From the NCBI GenBank assembly GCA_913054425.1, contig CAJXJG010000132.1, positions 1 to 5,323 on the forward strand: DNA of 5,323 nucleotides, read 5' to 3'. Both the position numbers and the translations under genes were made by a program. Below are positions 5,034-5,323 of this stretch, one piece after another (position 1 is the stretch's first letter; the number at the start of each line of letters is the position of its first letter). The notes beneath the pieces are model-generated. The model saw nothing but the letters and a program-made list of their open reading frames with translations. It was not told where the DNA came from and did not search any database. The DNA comes from an uncultured Fidelibacterota bacterium (GTDB lineage Bacteria > Fidelibacterota > Marinisomatia > Marinisomatales > UBA8229).

Positions 5034-5323
5034 TCACATTCCCAGTTTTTCTTTATAACGCTCCAAGTCTTCCTGAAGTTTATCGTATGCCTGTGTAGCT
5101 TGAAATGCTGTCATGAGTTCTTTTTGTTTTTTCATTTTTTCCAATAAACGTTGATCAGCAAGAAAAACATTTATTTCTCCCAATAAATAGCATCTGTATA
5201 TATTTTTTTTGTTCCCCTGTGCATCGAAACTAGCTTCTACAACTGTTTGCGAATTTTTTTCTGTCCAGTTTTCAATAACTCCATTCCATACAGTCGTTTG
5301 TATTTGTTCAAACTGCTGATAGA
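5034..5323 (-). CDS. C-terminal part of an unrecognised protein, possibly LPP20-like (5' end missing)
   Basis: The frame is open from the right edge to TGA at 5036-5034: 95 complete codons after two partial bases. The visible part has a 'TVWNGVIENWTEKNSQTVVE' stretch, a strand-like 'NIYRCYLLGEINVFL', then a charged, probably helical or coiled-coil tail ('LLEKMKKQKELM' to 'KLQEDLERYKEKLGM'). The order of a strand pair, a 'Y.CYLLG'-type strand and a Lys/Glu-rich helix resembles the end of the LPP20-like domain in the next gene ('EYFVYYRLNKKSHKENMEK'). On that basis it may be a second LPP20-like envelope protein, but the signal and N-terminus are outside the window and the match is by eye only. 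It reads in the same direction as the four-gene unit, 80 nt upstream. That it is coding is likely, since the frame is continuous with plausible protein composition and ends just before the AT-rich gap. Confidence 0.7.
   Translation of the reverse strand, partial: YQQFEQIQTTVWNGVIENWTEKNSQTVVEASFDAQGNKKNIYRCYLLGEINVFLADQRLLEKMKKQKELMTAFQATQAYDKLQEDLERYKEKLGM

Overview
All five genes that can be supported lie on the minus strand and read right to left. None is a housekeeping gene, and the organism cannot be named. The proteins point to the FCB superphylum, most likely a Neomarinimicrobiota (Marinimicrobia)-like or related candidate-phylum bacterium. The reasons are three signal peptides with Gln right after the predicted cleavage site, a lipoprotein with an 'NPLDPGNPEY'-type tether, choice-of-anchor Ig-like domains followed by a right-handed beta-helix, and a signal-peptide protein combining LPP20-like, CsgG-like, PEGA and 'LPGxGQ' membrane parts. 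This placement is inference.

Layout in transcription order: (A) 5323-5034, the C-terminal 95 residues of a protein whose start lies beyond the right edge, perhaps LPP20-like. (B) An 80-bp gap, about 80% AT, holding a strong Shine-Dalgarno sequence. (C) 4953-2884, a 689-residue multidomain envelope protein starting at TTG. (D) 2887-2072, a 271-residue lipoprotein with an Ig-like domain and a C-terminal cohesin domain; its TTG start overlaps the stop of C by 4 nt. (E) 2052-1666, a 128-residue secreted protein made almost entirely of one phage tail-collar domain. (F) 1622-1, at least 540 residues, running off the left edge: signal peptide, two tandem Ig-like domains, then a beta-helix interrupted by a jelly-roll-like insert.

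C to F look like one transcription unit (4-nt overlap, then gaps of 19 and 43 nt, no terminator-like hairpin). Every protein from C to F carries an export signal, so the locus is best read as a cell-envelope or surface-display module: a periplasmic/membrane scaffold (C), a lipid-anchored cohesin receptor (D), a small collar-fold protein (E) and a large secreted beta-helix protein (F). No enzyme active site is evident. That the four proteins act together is inferred only from gene order.

The G+C content is patchy. The cohesin lipoprotein gene and the Ig-encoding 5' part of F are about 50-60% GC in the rows counted by hand, while much of C and the beta-helix part of F are about 32-37%. In F the break falls near position 920, close to a domain boundary, which suggests domain shuffling or separately acquired parts. 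I saw no RNA gene, CRISPR array, insertion sequence, integrase or attachment site, and no gene on the plus strand.
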